A stretch of DNA of 64,000 bases, taken from NCBI GenBank assembly GCA_014621425.1, contig JAANBB010000024.1, positions 124,001-188,000 on the forward strand. The letters are read 5' to 3'. The translations under genes were made by a program, and so were the position numbers. The notes under the pieces are model-generated. The model was not told the DNA's origin, did not search any database, and saw only the letters and a list, made by a program, of their open reading frames with translations. This DNA comes from Cylindrodendrum hubeiense (Eukaryota > Ascomycota > Sordariomycetes > Hypocreales > Nectriaceae). Shown in pieces: positions 10,210-20,828 of the stretch; the first letter of the stretch is position 1, and each line of letters begins with the position of its first letter.

Positions 10210-13200
10210 CGTGTTACCATTTCGACTCTTGGTGATGTGGTTGACAATAGCGGGCTCTCCCTTTCTCAGAAAACTCAAAGAGACGTCCTAGTGACCTTTA
10301 ATGATTTCGGAAAGGTAACCTTGCAGGGGTTAGAAACTAGTACTTGTAAGGCTGGAAGCACGACCCCGTCTCATTTACGGGGTACCCACAGCGGAGTATG
10401 AGAGAAGACGAATTCCAACGGCCCGGTATCAGTACAAAATGCTAGCCATTAGATGATTGATTCCCAATAGTGTTTAATAACCGAAGCTACGAGATTGGAT
10501 AATATTTAGATTATCTGACACAAGGTAATGGCGAAAGGTACCCAGCGCTGAAGATGTCTGGACTGCTAAGTCAGAGGGGGCCTGGAGTACTTACGTGTCC
10601 AAGTTTCAACAACCAGGGGCGTTACAAATTAAGGGAGAGCCTGGGAATAAGGTTTCCCCTGTGGTTAGCGAGTTTTAGGTCAACTCGGCATGTGAAGGAA
10701 ATCCCGATGATACTATGTAGTGACGTCCCCGAAGCAGCCAACCGACCGATCTCTGTGCGCTAAGCGAGATTGATCCTTGCACGTATTGCTCGGCATATAA
10801 ACCCCTTTGCCAACCGATTTCTTGCAAGGTACCATCGCATGAAAGAGGATCTGCTCGTATCTTGATGTAGTTAGTCCTGGAATCTAGCGCATCGTGGTTG
10901 TGAGCCCGATTCAATATATTTCCCCTTTTAACTAGCACGTCGGGAGGGGATTGGAGGATAATTAGCAGGCTCTACAAGATCTGACAGCTCGTACTCCACA
11001 ATAATTTCACGGTCCAGGGGGCTGCCATGGCAGAACCGGCCTGCCCCAGGTTGCACGGGCATCAGCAATGCTTTGAATGCCTGGTCTACTCCTGTGTTAC
11101 GTTCCTGACATATAGGTGGAACGGTGTCAAGCCAGGTAGCATTGGCATAATTGGAGAGTTAAGCTAAATCAATAATAATTGCCAAATATTCTCACAATTG
11201 TATTGTGTCAGACTAGATTAGCAAAGTGGAAGCTTCGGCTTGCAGGGATGTACCATATTAGGAAGCAAAATGAGTCTCAATGAAAATCCGATTAATGGAA
11301 TCACAACAACACAACGGCCAATCAAACGATTGATATTCCAACTACTAGTTTCCTGTGATCATATCCGAAGCAGTAAGCTTATCAAATAATAGGGGCAAAG
11401 TGTGAAGAATTAAAGTCCACTACGCGGTATAACGGCAACGAGCCTAGAGCCCCCAACAGTAACGACGTGAAATCGGACAGGTGTGCAAGGGTCTGTGCAA
11501 GTCTGGCAAGGGGCCCTGTACAGAAAAAGAATGACTCTGCCTTATATATTCCGGGTGGTCCGCATAGCCGATGTTCATTCTTGGCGAACCTGTCAAATCC
11601 AGAGGGTCGGTTCTGTATGAACAGATTGGCATTGCTAGGAAAGATAAGAAGGATAAAATGAGGTAATGTACATAGGAAATATGGTCTAGACCGAAGGTCA
11701 ACTACGTATAGAGGTCTAAGCTTTGCCTTATCGTAGCGAGGGTCAAGACTTGGTTAGTCTCCGAGATACCCTAGACTAGCTGTCTTGGCTAGTTAGGCCA
11801 GCTTAGGACCTCTAGATGCGGTACTAACCATTATTGTGCCTCAACAAAAAGAATTGCATAACGTATTGCCTTTCAATTATGACAGGCGAGTCTAAGTTCG
11901 CATTTAACCGTTCCTAAATCCGATGTCAACAGTCAATCACGGGGTCCGCAAATTTGACGCTAAATAACACTTAAGCGCTGCGATCATGAAAACTATCTCA
12001 GAGTACGCATTATTCTTCTTGATACAAGCTTTAGGTTCTGTGATGAATGACAGGAACGATTTCTTGATTGTGATCGACTTGTTGCCAGCTGAATTGTCAG
12101 TTCAATGCTTAGGTCGATGCCCCTCTAAACTCTCGACAATTGATGATATGGGACCAACACCCTGAAAAAAGATATTAATCCCGGTCTGTCCCCAATCGGA
12201 ATACCCATGTGAATACTGGCATGCAGTGAATTGATGATAAGTGCGTCGCAAGTCCAACCGCCTTTGACTTCTGCCAGGACTGTGTCGTTGTCGCTACCTA
12301 AAATCTCAGTGGCTTCCGAGCCATTGTTGGGCTTGATGGATTTTGTGGAAGTGACTGAACTTGTAATTGTGATATTACCGCTAGGCTCACCGTTCCCAAG
12401 AAGCGGTGCCATGTGATGGGCATTAAACCCACTATTCTCCACGCCGGACTGATGGCGGCCATCAACGACGACGCAGAAAACTTCCTCAAGACTTGCTATC
12501 TCGAAGATAAAGAATGATCGAGTGTGGCATCACTAATTATACTACAGCAAGAATAAGATCAAGCACTATCTTCTTAATGTCAGAGCGTGGGTTATAATTT
12601 TGGTCTATTTGAAATCTGTCAGTTTAAACGCCTTGTTCGCCATGTCGCGCTCATGAAGGATCGCCAGCCGACCGTTGTAAGTGGCGTTTAATCGGTAGAG
12701 AGGCTCCACAATCACTATAATACTGTCGAGACCCCACCGGCCTTGTCCATTTTCCTGCGCGGGGAAGATGTTTGCCCAACACCTACAAATAGTGGATGGC
12801 GGTCATGAGATTCAGAGCGGGAATCTCGGCCCCTGTCGACCTTTCACAGCAATGACGTTAAGAAATGGATTTTTATCAATGCGATCTTGCCCATCTCGGG
12901 CTCTGACTTGAGAGTCTGGCGAAATGTGTATTCATCTGTTGCGCAAAGTCTCCTTGTTGTAACATCTGACGTTTGCCGGCAGATCTAGTGAGCCACTGAA
13001 TCGCTTTTTTTCAGGGCAGACACGATCAAGGTCTCCACCCATGCCAGCTCCTAGCTACAAGACTCTAATCCGTTTCAGCGTGTTTCTAACACGTAACAGA
13101 TACCCGATAGTAAGGAAACAAACAAACAAAGTTGCTAACGGGGGGTACACTGTGCTACTGCGATAACTACCACTAATACCCCAGCGTGGAGCCCATCGCA

Positions 13201-13587
13201 TTGCCATCTGCCTTACACTAGTTTCGCAGGTAATAGCAATATAACGGGAGGAGCCTCGATATCGAACAGATTACATGCAGTTTTGATGACTTTACTGTTG
13301 GAAGTGGACAGGCAGCCAACTGGCCCAGCAAACTTTAGCGGAAGATTGACTTCACAAACCTTAGCAGCATGTGATGAGTGGCGATGCATATACGGTGGAG
13401 GGGCTTCATTAAGTAATGTAACCGAATACACGGGACGGAAGACGCAGTCACGAGCGAGACAGTTATGCACACGGTAATAAGACTCTGTTTTCTCAACCTC
13501 TACCTCTACCCCTACATATACTTCTGCTGCAATCGCAAGCCCATCGTCCGATGGGGGAATCCAGCCTTCAGTATGAAGCGTTTACGC
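10210..13587. other. Gene-poor stretch of about 3.4 kb
   Basis: The longest stretch without a supported gene. The frame at 12125-12442 on the minus strand stays open to about 12520 and has protein-like composition (repeated Thr/Ser/Asn, a VKGGW motif), but no family I recognise and no splice partners; it may be a relic or a lone exon. No transposase, terminal repeats or tRNA seen. Confidence 0.45.
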
Positions 13588-14416
13588 TTAGTAAGGCGTC
13601 TCGCCAATGCTAGTAGTTTTGGTTAGCGGGTGTAGGAGAGAATTTGCCAATGGTTACTTACTAGTTACCGGGGAGCGAGTAGCGAGCGACAACGTAAGTC
13701 TCACCACTGCTGCTGGAGGCAATGGCCATACCGAGCTTGGTGGTGGTTCCCCAAACGACTTGAGCTAAGAGAAGGTTAGCCTTTGCATGGAACATCTCTT
13801 AATAACACGGGCGCTTACTGTAGTGGCCAAAGTTCAGGTAGTTGGTCTCGGAAATGGCCTCGCCGTTGTAGAGGCTCTTCTCGTCGACGAAGGCGGCGAC
13901 AGCATTGGTGTAGGGCGCATCAGTACCATACTGCATGTAGAGGTTCTCTCCCAGGTCGGCAGTGCCAGAGTGCTCCAGGCTGCCGAGGGAAACGAGATAA
14001 GTGGCCCATTCCTGGGCACCAGCGGCGAGTTCGGCGTCCCAGACCAGGTCGGCGTTTCCGACAGCGCTGCGGGCAGCGTTGTGGGCGTCGAGGGCGCTCT
14101 GCTGATCGGCAGTCAAGGATGAATCGGCTGCGACGGTGGATTGGGCAGCAGCGGCAACTGTGGTGGTGGTGGTAGCCTTCTTGGTGACCACGGTGGTGGG
14201 CTCTGCAGCCGCAGCAGTGGTGACCTTCTTGGTGACAAGGGTCGTGGGCTTCGCAACCACAACGGAAGTAGTTGTGGGGATGGCGACTTCGGTGACGACG
14301 GTGACGGGGGCGACGACGGTGACGATCTCGGTGTACACGTGGTGGTGGCCGTGGGGGAATCGCCAGGCTGCGGCATTGGCAGCCAGCATGGAAACGACGA
14401 AAGTGGAGTAATGCAT
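13588..14416 (-). CDS. Secreted CAP/SCP/PR-1 domain protein
   Basis: Cysteine-rich secretory/PR-1 superfamily protein of 240 residues. Three exons: 13819-14416, 13662-13764 and 13588-13609; introns 54 and 52 nt. The last exon is only 22 nt and supplies the family's standard end GNYIGETPY; without it the protein would stop early at a TAG inside the intron junction. N-terminal signal peptide (MHYSTFVVSMLAANAAA), then a Thr/Val/Ala-rich linker with repeated TTVVTKK blocks (residues 30-100), then the CAP domain with GENLY and HYTQVVWG signatures. Members bind sterols or act as effectors outside the cell; this one has the Pry-like layout of a low-complexity linker before the CAP fold. Sterol binding is inference. 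Confidence 0.92.
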
Positions 14417-16116
14417 CTTGAGTTATTGGTCACCGGGACTGTATGTAAATGAGTGAATGAATGAACGGACGGGTCCTGCCGTGCAAGGTAAGGAGTGAAT
14501 GGTGACTGTAAAGGAGTGACAAGACGCGGTGAGTCTGGAAGAGGCAAAATATGATGGGGGGACTGGGCTGGGCTTTCTTATACTGAACTCTACTTGACAG
14601 CCACGGCGGTGTGAGTGTTGTTCGCCATGCCTGCTATGAATCCCAGGCCCGGTACGGAGCACGCAGGCGCCAAACGTCAGGTTGATTACGCAGGGCGCCT
14701 GTACGCCTCATCCCATCTCTGGGGCTGCATTAGACGATAATCCCAGCAGCGTCAGCCAAGAAAAACAAACCCTCAATTTGATTACAGTATGGAGCCCGCA
14801 TGTTTCGTCCCCTCCCCTCCCGAACGCCCCGGCCGACAAACTTCAAGTTGATGGAGGATGGGGCCACTGGCGTCGCATCCCGTCTCTGAGATTGGCAATC
14901 GAGGATAAGCCTAAAGGCTCTAGGCCCCAAACGTCGGGTTCGTTACCTAACGGAAGACAACCCGTTTCATCCCAACTCATCTCCGGGGTGGGCACTCGAC
15001 AATAATCCTTGAACTTCAGCCCCTGGTGCAAGCCTCGGCATATCAGGGGTAGCCGGGGTATATCCACACGTCAAAAGCCATGCCCATAAGCAAAGGCGCC
15101 ATTACTTTTGGCAGATCAATAAATCAAACAGAAAAAATGACTCGGCACATTTGCCACATGATGTTTGTTGCCGTTTGATTGATTTTAAGTTGCGCCACAT
15201 GGTCCGGTATTGATGTTGGTTCGCCGGGGCAAAATGCAGTGCGATAGTGTCTAGCACACTGAAACTTCGGCTAAGGCCTAGAATGAACATGGCCGGGCTC
15301 ACGTTTCACGTCTAGTAGCCGCTCGTATGGGATGAGATGACAGTTCGGCGACTGCCGCAGGGACTAACCCTTCACAACGAGACATTTAACGCCAGACCAC
15401 TGCAATAGGGGCCATCTGCGACGTATTTGGTCATTTCAAAGCGGATGAGGCGGACTTGTTGGTTTGGCTTTGAGCAATCTCGATAAATGCCTGATCTCAC
15501 ACTGACCAACATCGCCAACAGCATGAGTCCCAGCCGAACCGGTCCATCTTACATAGTACCTACCCAACAGTCTCTCGCTTACGCCAGACCGGGGTCTGAC
15601 ATGAGATGATACTACGTAGTAGACGCGCAGCATCAACTGAGGCTCGCACCTTCAATGGCCGAAATGTCATCAAGGTAAGATTAATCTCTGTCCCTTTCTT
15701 CCAGGGCGCTTACAGGGCCCCCGTGAATGCTTTTTCAGGGGACGAGCCCCTGTGGCGCGCATCTGACAAGCCACTAAATCCCAGGTTGGCCCACTCGACG
15801 GCATTTTAGCCCGACAAGCAGCACTGTGGTGGCGATTCAGTATGAGACAATACTCGTTTGACCATGGCGCCAAGATGTCAGCAGCACGCAGCTGATAAAA
15901 TGCTCTCCTTGCTTTAGAGTGCAGCGTCCCTGTTAGCAAAAGCCGCATTGTTTTAGCCACATTGAGGTCAAGTACTCTGTAGCCATCCCACAGATGGGAG
16001 GATGGAGGCGTTAATAGGACTGCAAACATGTAGGTCACCAGGCGTTACGCGGAAGGAAAGAAGGTACCAAACAATAAGTACCATGGTTCAAATTCGCCAG
16101 CCAACCAATTAATTAT
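14417..16116. other. Intergenic region, 1.7 kb
   Basis: No coding content that I can support. The 5' flank of the CAP gene (14417-14700) is pyrimidine-rich on the gene strand. Several short frames in both directions lack domains. No repeat or RNA gene seen. Confidence 0.5.
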
Positions 16117-17163
16117 TTATGCATCTAACTCTTCGTCTAAATGCCAGGTATCTCCCACCCTAAAGCCTTCTGGAAATGGATCCGTTGGGTCCAGAACTAC
16201 CTGCTTGTAACTTGTAATCCATGCCCTGCCAGTAACCGCGGGGTAGACAGCAGGATAGTCTCCGACTTTGGTTGTGCCGTGGATTCGACCCACAAACTCT
16301 GTACCGATGACGCTGCGATGATAGAACGGTTCTCCTTCGGCGAGTTGTCCTCTCGCGTGGAGAACCGCCAAGCGGGCACAGGTACCAGTTCCACAGGGAC
16401 TTCGGTCAAGTCTCCCGGGAGAGACAACCACCGTGTTGACTGCGGCCTTCCCATCTCGCTCGCTTGTGAGAGGCTCCGTAAACTCGAGAACGGTGACTCC
16501 CCGAATTTTAGGATTTTCTGGGTGAACAAAGTCTGTTTGGCTTTGAACAGCCCGCTTAATACGCTCGCCAATCTTGACGAGACTGGCTCCATTGACGTTC
16601 TTGATTTTGAGGCCCACAGAGGCCGCGTCGACGAGAACATATATCATTCCTCCCCAGGCAACATCTACCTTGACGGAGCCGATGCCAGGAACGTCGATCT
16701 CCTTATCGAGGACAAATACAAATGCCGGGACATTGTGAAAAGAGACGCTGGTGCATTTGCCGTTCGAGCATTCCGCTTTGACGGTGACCAAGCCAGCTGG
16801 TGTATCCAGCTTGACCTCCGTCACTGGCTCTTTCATGGGTACCATGCCGGTCTCTAATAAAACCGTTGCTGTGGCGATTGTATTGGCTCCAGACATGGGA
16901 GGATACTCCTCATGTTCCATGACGATAAATCCAGCGTCGGCCTCCGGGTTGCACGGTGGCAGGATGAGATTGTGGCACATGGCAGAAGAACCACGAGGTT
17001 CGTTGAGCAATAGCTGGCGGAGGTGGTCTTCCTTTTCCCAGAAGTGCATCATTTTCTCGTACATGTTCTTTGCAGGCACGTCAAGAACGCCCCCGACGAC
17101 GACATCGCAGACTTCGCCCGCCGCGTGGACACCGACGGTGTTGAAGATGCGTGTAGCGGGCAT
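16117..17163 (-). CDS. Proline racemase-family protein, probable trans-3-hydroxy-L-proline dehydratase
   Basis: Intronless gene of 348 residues in the proline racemase/4-hydroxyproline epimerase/trans-3-hydroxyproline dehydratase superfamily. The two catalytic positions can be read: the first motif PPMSGANT has Ser91 where racemases have Cys, and the second motif SPCGTGTCA keeps Cys257. True proline racemases have Cys/Cys and the common dehydratases Cys/Thr; a Ser/Cys pair occurs in a subgroup linked to hydroxyproline epimerisation and dehydration. The divergent neighbour is a probable pyrroline-2-carboxylate reductase, the enzyme needed right after dehydration, so I favour dehydration of trans-3-hydroxy-L-proline (for example from collagen-type substrates) in the cytosol. 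A 4-hydroxyproline 2-epimerase is the main alternative. Confidence 0.85.
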   Translation of the reverse strand: MPATRIFNTVGVHAAGEVCDVVVGGVLDVPAKNMYEKMMHFWEKEDHLRQLLLNEPRGSSAMCHNLILPPCNPEADAGFIVMEHEEYPPMSGANTIATATVLLETGMVPMKEPVTEVKLDTPAGLVTVKAECSNGKCTSVSFHNVPAFVFVLDKEIDVPGIGSVKVDVAWGGMIYVLVDAASVGLKIKNVNGASLVKIGERIKRAVQSQTDFVHPENPKIRGVTVLEFTEPLTSERDGKAAVNTVVVSPGRLDRSPCGTGTCARLAVLHARGQLAEGEPFYHRSVIGTEFVGRIHGTTKVGDYPAVYPAVTGRAWITSYKQVVLDPTDPFPEGFRVGDTWHLDEELDA

Positions 17164-17422
17164 TTTAATAGGAGCAAATGAAAAAGATAGAAAGTCCGAT
17201 GTGAAGGATGCGATTATATGAATTAAAGAATTCGACCAGAGTCGCCTTGATTGTAGATGCTCTCACAGAATCTTGTCGTTAGGCAGTAGTAGGACAGGGG
17301 CACCTTCTTATACGGTAAAGTCCTTTCAGGTAGTACCATCGACCAGTTAATCACAATTATGAAGCATTTTCAGTCCTCAATAGAGAATCGAAAGTCACAT
17401 TACTTGCAGTCACGGTTGGCAG

Positions 17423-17446
17423 GTCGGCTCGGCTAGCCGACCCGAC
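17423..17446. promoter_or_regulatory. 24-bp palindrome with perfect 12-bp core TCGGCTAGCCGA
   Basis: 22 of 24 bases are symmetric; the central 12 (17429-17440) are perfectly so and contain CGG-N4-CCG. It lies 260 bp upstream of the racemase-family ATG. The layout fits a dimeric Zn2Cys6 operator. Confidence 0.6.
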
Positions 17447-17557
17447 AATCCCAACTATAGTTGCATCGTTATCGACAACCTCACCAGATCGTTACCCCGC
17501 GCTCTGATCTTGGAAATTATCCCGCAATCTTCAAGATTAACCAAAAGTGACGGCCTA

Positions 17558-17571
17558 CGGATGCGTATCCG
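17558..17571. promoter_or_regulatory. Second palindrome, CGGATGCGTATCCG
   Basis: Arms CGGAT and ATCCG around four bases, nearly central in the divergent promoter, about 400 and 485 bp from the two start codons. Candidate Zn2Cys6 site. Confidence 0.5.
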
Positions 17572-18054
17572 ATGTGTCGATCAGTCACCTGCACCTACTC
17601 ATCGCGGCATGTGGGGCCTTGTGGTAGCAATCTTGACCCGCCACATACAGTTTGTACATCGGAACGAAGCCAGGGCTAGCGTTGCCGACGCTACCAGATA
17701 AGCCTCTCCAACCATTTGCAGTTTCCTTCATATCTGAGGTTTAAACACGGCATCTTGCATGCTTAGTGTTGCCGATAGTTCGCCCGGCTTTAACAGGAAC
17801 CTCGGATTTTACGAAGCGACATGGTGGCTCTCGTGGTTGGTTTGGTCCTACGGAACGTCTTCCGGTGACGGACTCTACACGGGTGTAGATCCATCCATCT
17901 TACTTATCTATCTTAGTCGAGGAATCTAGCGGTCGGGCATATAACATTGCTAAGGGACGTGCCCCAAAATTGCAGGATGAATAACGCAAATATTTTCGCT
18001 ACTGCGACCACATCATCACTTATTTTCAAGTCAAACCCTGTTCGCACATTAGAA

Positions 18055-19194
18055 ATGAGCAACTTTATCGTTCTCGGAGACTCCGCCGTCCATGAGCTCC
18101 TCATCGGCCTTTCCAAACCGGAAATCATCACTTTTCAGCATGAACTTGAAAAGGCTATGATGCACGTGTCCGTGGGGAAAGAAAGCGAGTACCAGCCATC
18201 CCCAGGGATAGTGAATCGGCCCAATGGTCAGGTAACGCTGTTCAGGCCCTTTACATCCCCAGAGATAGTTGGCGCCAAGCTTGTCGTGGATAGTGCGGCA
18301 GTGCAGGATACGAGTGGTGGCGGTAAGGGGCCGTCATTGCAAGGCATTGTGGCACTTTGTGATTCAAGAGGCCTGCCAGTCGGCATCATCAATGCGGAAG
18401 AGCTCACAGGTTACCGGACTTCCCTTAGCGCCATGATACCTTACATGTGGAGGCGCTATTCTGAGAATATTGTCGTATTTGGAGCAGGAAGACAGGCTCT
18501 GTGGCATATTCGTCTGGCTTTGGCCTTGAGAGGTTCTGAAATCAAGTCTATTACGGTCGTGAATCGATCAGAAGCAAGAGCACGGTCTCTTTTGAGCCAA
18601 GTGGAGGAAGAAAATCGGTTACACTGGAAATCCTCGTCGAAATTGGACGTCCTGGATACCTCTCAACCTGGCTCCGATCGCCGCCTAGAGCTTCTTTTGT
18701 CAGATGTCGACGTTGTTTTCTGCACAGTCCCCTCCACGAGTCCGATATTTCCCTCCCGGTACATTGTGGGCGGCCCCGGTCGGAAGAGATATCCCTTTAT
18801 CTCTGCTATTGGATCATGGCAGCCGGATATGATCGAACTAGACCCAGAAATCATTCGCCATGTGGTGAATTCACCCGAAGGCTATAATCCAAGTGGTGGC
18901 TCCGGGGGTGCCATTATTGTCGACGATCGCAAGGAGGTGCTAATCAAAGCAGGGGAGGTTATTCAAAGCGGGATAAGTGCTAGCCAAATGGTGGAGGTGG
19001 GCGAGGTACTGAACTGGCGACAGGGATCACACATGGAACAAGCCGGAGGTCAAGAAAAGCTAGTCGGGTGGCTCGAGACAGGATTTGTTGTTTTCAAAGT
19101 CATCGGGGTTAGCATAACAGACCTCGCTGCTGGTAAAGCAATCCTGGACCTTGCCAAAGAACGAGGTGTTGGGACTGCGATTCTCGACTTCTAG
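18055..19194 (+). CDS. Ornithine cyclodeaminase/mu-crystallin family reductase (PrnX-like)
   Basis: Single-exon gene of 379 residues if started at ATG 18055 (MSNFIVLGD); another in-frame ATG at 17977 would add 26 residues, but the family usually begins at the chosen one. The sequence has the family's substrate Arg/Lys region (GAKLVVDSAA), the Rossmann motif VVFGAGRQALWHIRLAL and the following VNRSEAR segment for NAD(P)H. Fungal relatives include PrnX of the Aspergillus proline cluster; animal and bacterial relatives reduce delta-1-pyrroline-2-carboxylate to L-proline. Divergent placement next to the hydroxyproline dehydratase candidate supports the reduction step of trans-3-hydroxyproline use: dehydratase makes pyrroline-2-carboxylate, this enzyme reduces it to proline. 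Ornithine cyclodeaminase activity is less likely but not excluded. Confidence 0.85.
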   Translation: MSNFIVLGDSAVHELLIGLSKPEIITFQHELEKAMMHVSVGKESEYQPSPGIVNRPNGQVTLFRPFTSPEIVGAKLVVDSAAVQDTSGGGKGPSLQGIVALCDSRGLPVGIINAEELTGYRTSLSAMIPYMWRRYSENIVVFGAGRQALWHIRLALALRGSEIKSITVVNRSEARARSLLSQVEEENRLHWKSSSKLDVLDTSQPGSDRRLELLLSDVDVVFCTVPSTSPIFPSRYIVGGPGRKRYPFISAIGSWQPDMIELDPEIIRHVVNSPEGYNPSGGSGGAIIVDDRKEVLIKAGEVIQSGISASQMVEVGEVLNWRQGSHMEQAGGQEKLVGWLETGFVVFKVIGVSITDLAAGKAILDLAKERGVGTAILDF

Positions 19195-20202
19195 TCTCAG
19201 TTAAACTTTGCAATAACTGGAAGTGACAAGACAAGACCTTGCGTGCAGCAGAAATTATATGAAGGTGCATCGTCCTATCAGTATGGGGACTCAAATACGT
19301 CATATGTATTCAACGGTTAGTATCTAACCGTTCTATCCCAGCGTGGCAGTTGGGTTAATCCTATGGTCCAGGGTAGGTATATCGTGAGGGGGCTTGCGCA
19401 GGGTGTCAGATTGGGTAAAGAGGTGTCCGACTCGATAAATCCCAAAACCTTTCTGTCATCGATTATATAGGTGGTTTTATGGCTGATCGTATTAGTGGAT
19501 TCTATCTACTGTACTGTGTTGGGGATAGCAGGTCTTCCGGGGAAAATTGCCTATTAAGGCGTTCTTAGCTGGTGTGTGTGCCAGTCATGATGTAAGTCCA
19601 TTTGAGGTCGGGATATCCCTTTTAGGTCATTCCGGCAGGCATTGAGGTCATTGGATAAGGTCAATTAGTCAATTGTTGTGGGCTGCAGGGTAGGATTGAG
19701 GGATCGCGGTCAGATTCATCCGGATTCTCAACCTTGAAGCATCGTCATGATCATCTAGCACACAATTTTCTAGCACGTTGAATTCACACTCTTTTTAGCC
19801 CATTCTTGCGGCACTATATCAGGGACCGTTTGATCAGATGATGCCAATTGATGGTATCGGACGGGCTGGTCTATTTTGTTCACTTTGAGAGCCTTTTATC
19901 TACGCCTTTACCGACATTGCGGACGCATCGCCTTTGTGCCGTTATCACCACAGTCACATCACCTTTTTTTTTTGGGTGGGTTGGCTGTTAGGTCTCTGAC
20001 CATCTCTGCACCTTTCCCCCACACAGTACATTATCACCACCGTCTCCTGCTCTCTCTGCTTATAACGTGACTCTTTGTCAGTACTGTCATGATGATGGCC
20101 GTGGGAGGGTTAATATTTGGCAGAATGTTACTATAGGAGAATAATTTGACAAGGATGCGACATTTATTGATCAGGGCTTGTAGCTTATGAGATAGTGATA
20201 CC
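19195..20202. other. Intergenic region, 1 kb
   Basis: No supported gene. The stretch 19300-19800 is rich in G and T with short GGTCATT-like repeats; a pyrimidine-rich stretch lies at 19900-20050. Nothing recognisable. Confidence 0.45.
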
Positions 20203-20337
20203 TCATCTCGGACTAAGAGCAAGACTGGCGCCTATGTCTTTAAACACATCTTGGCATCTTTCGAGGATGATGAGTTCAATACCAGCATGGTGAAGAGCGT
20301 GAGCCAGGGTGACGCCATTCGGGCCACTTCCAATAAT
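20203..20337 (-). pseudogene. Relic of an FAD monooxygenase N-terminus
   Basis: About 44 codons that read as the start of a group A flavin monooxygenase: IIGSGPNGVTLAHALHHAG, then an acidic LLER-like end and the DIGASLALSP segment. It is clearly related to the N-terminus of the gene at the left edge of the window. It is broken on both sides: no plausible start Met directly upstream, and a TGA directly after ALSPR with no later exon in any frame. I read it as a truncated dead copy. Confidence 0.65.
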
Positions 20338-20828
20338 GGACTTTAAGCGCGGCCATGTCTGCTTGGGAATAGGCACTGCGATGGTGATGAAGATACCCAC
20401 TTTAACTCAAAAATATACTCATAAATCGATTTAATAAAACTAGTTGTGAAGGACTTTTATGGCTCTTATGGAGCCCGCGCTCTCCGGATGGATTCACTTA
20501 AATGGCGTGATGCGCAATACGGGCGGGGCCGTAGCACACCATCGCGAGGCCCGGAGCACGCAACGACCCCGAGAATGGACTAGACATCGCAATTTTAGTC
20601 TATGTAGTAATTCACGCGGAGACTAATTCTTGGCGTGCCAAGGAACTGTATGAGCATGTGTGGACTAGTTAGGCTATTTCGCCCAACTTGGGTATTGTTT
20701 GGCAGATCACAAGGTAAATTGCAAGCGAATGGCACATATTCAGAGTATCTTCACAAAATCCGGGTAGTTAACATATATAGCATTCAATTGAGTTGTATTT
20801 TCTTCCAGGTAAATGACAAGGACCCTAT

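Larger units (their letters stand above)
17164..18054. promoter_or_regulatory. Shared divergent promoter of the hydroxyproline gene pair
   Basis: 890 bp between two divergently transcribed genes of one likely pathway. It holds a 24-bp near-perfect palindrome (17423-17446) and a CGGAT-N4-ATCCG palindrome (17558-17571), both made of inverted CGG/CCG triplets, the half-site read by Zn2Cys6 activators. A PrnA-like activator is a plausible reader, but this is inference. Confidence 0.55.

Noticed and set aside
12125..12520. Minus-strand frame of about 125 codons in the gene-poor stretch
   Set aside because: Composition is protein-like, but no start context, splice partner or family; mentioned under the region only.
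10210..13587. Search for a transposon or RIP-degraded element in the gene-poor region
   Set aside because: No terminal repeats, transposase or reverse-transcriptase motifs, and no strong AT bias.
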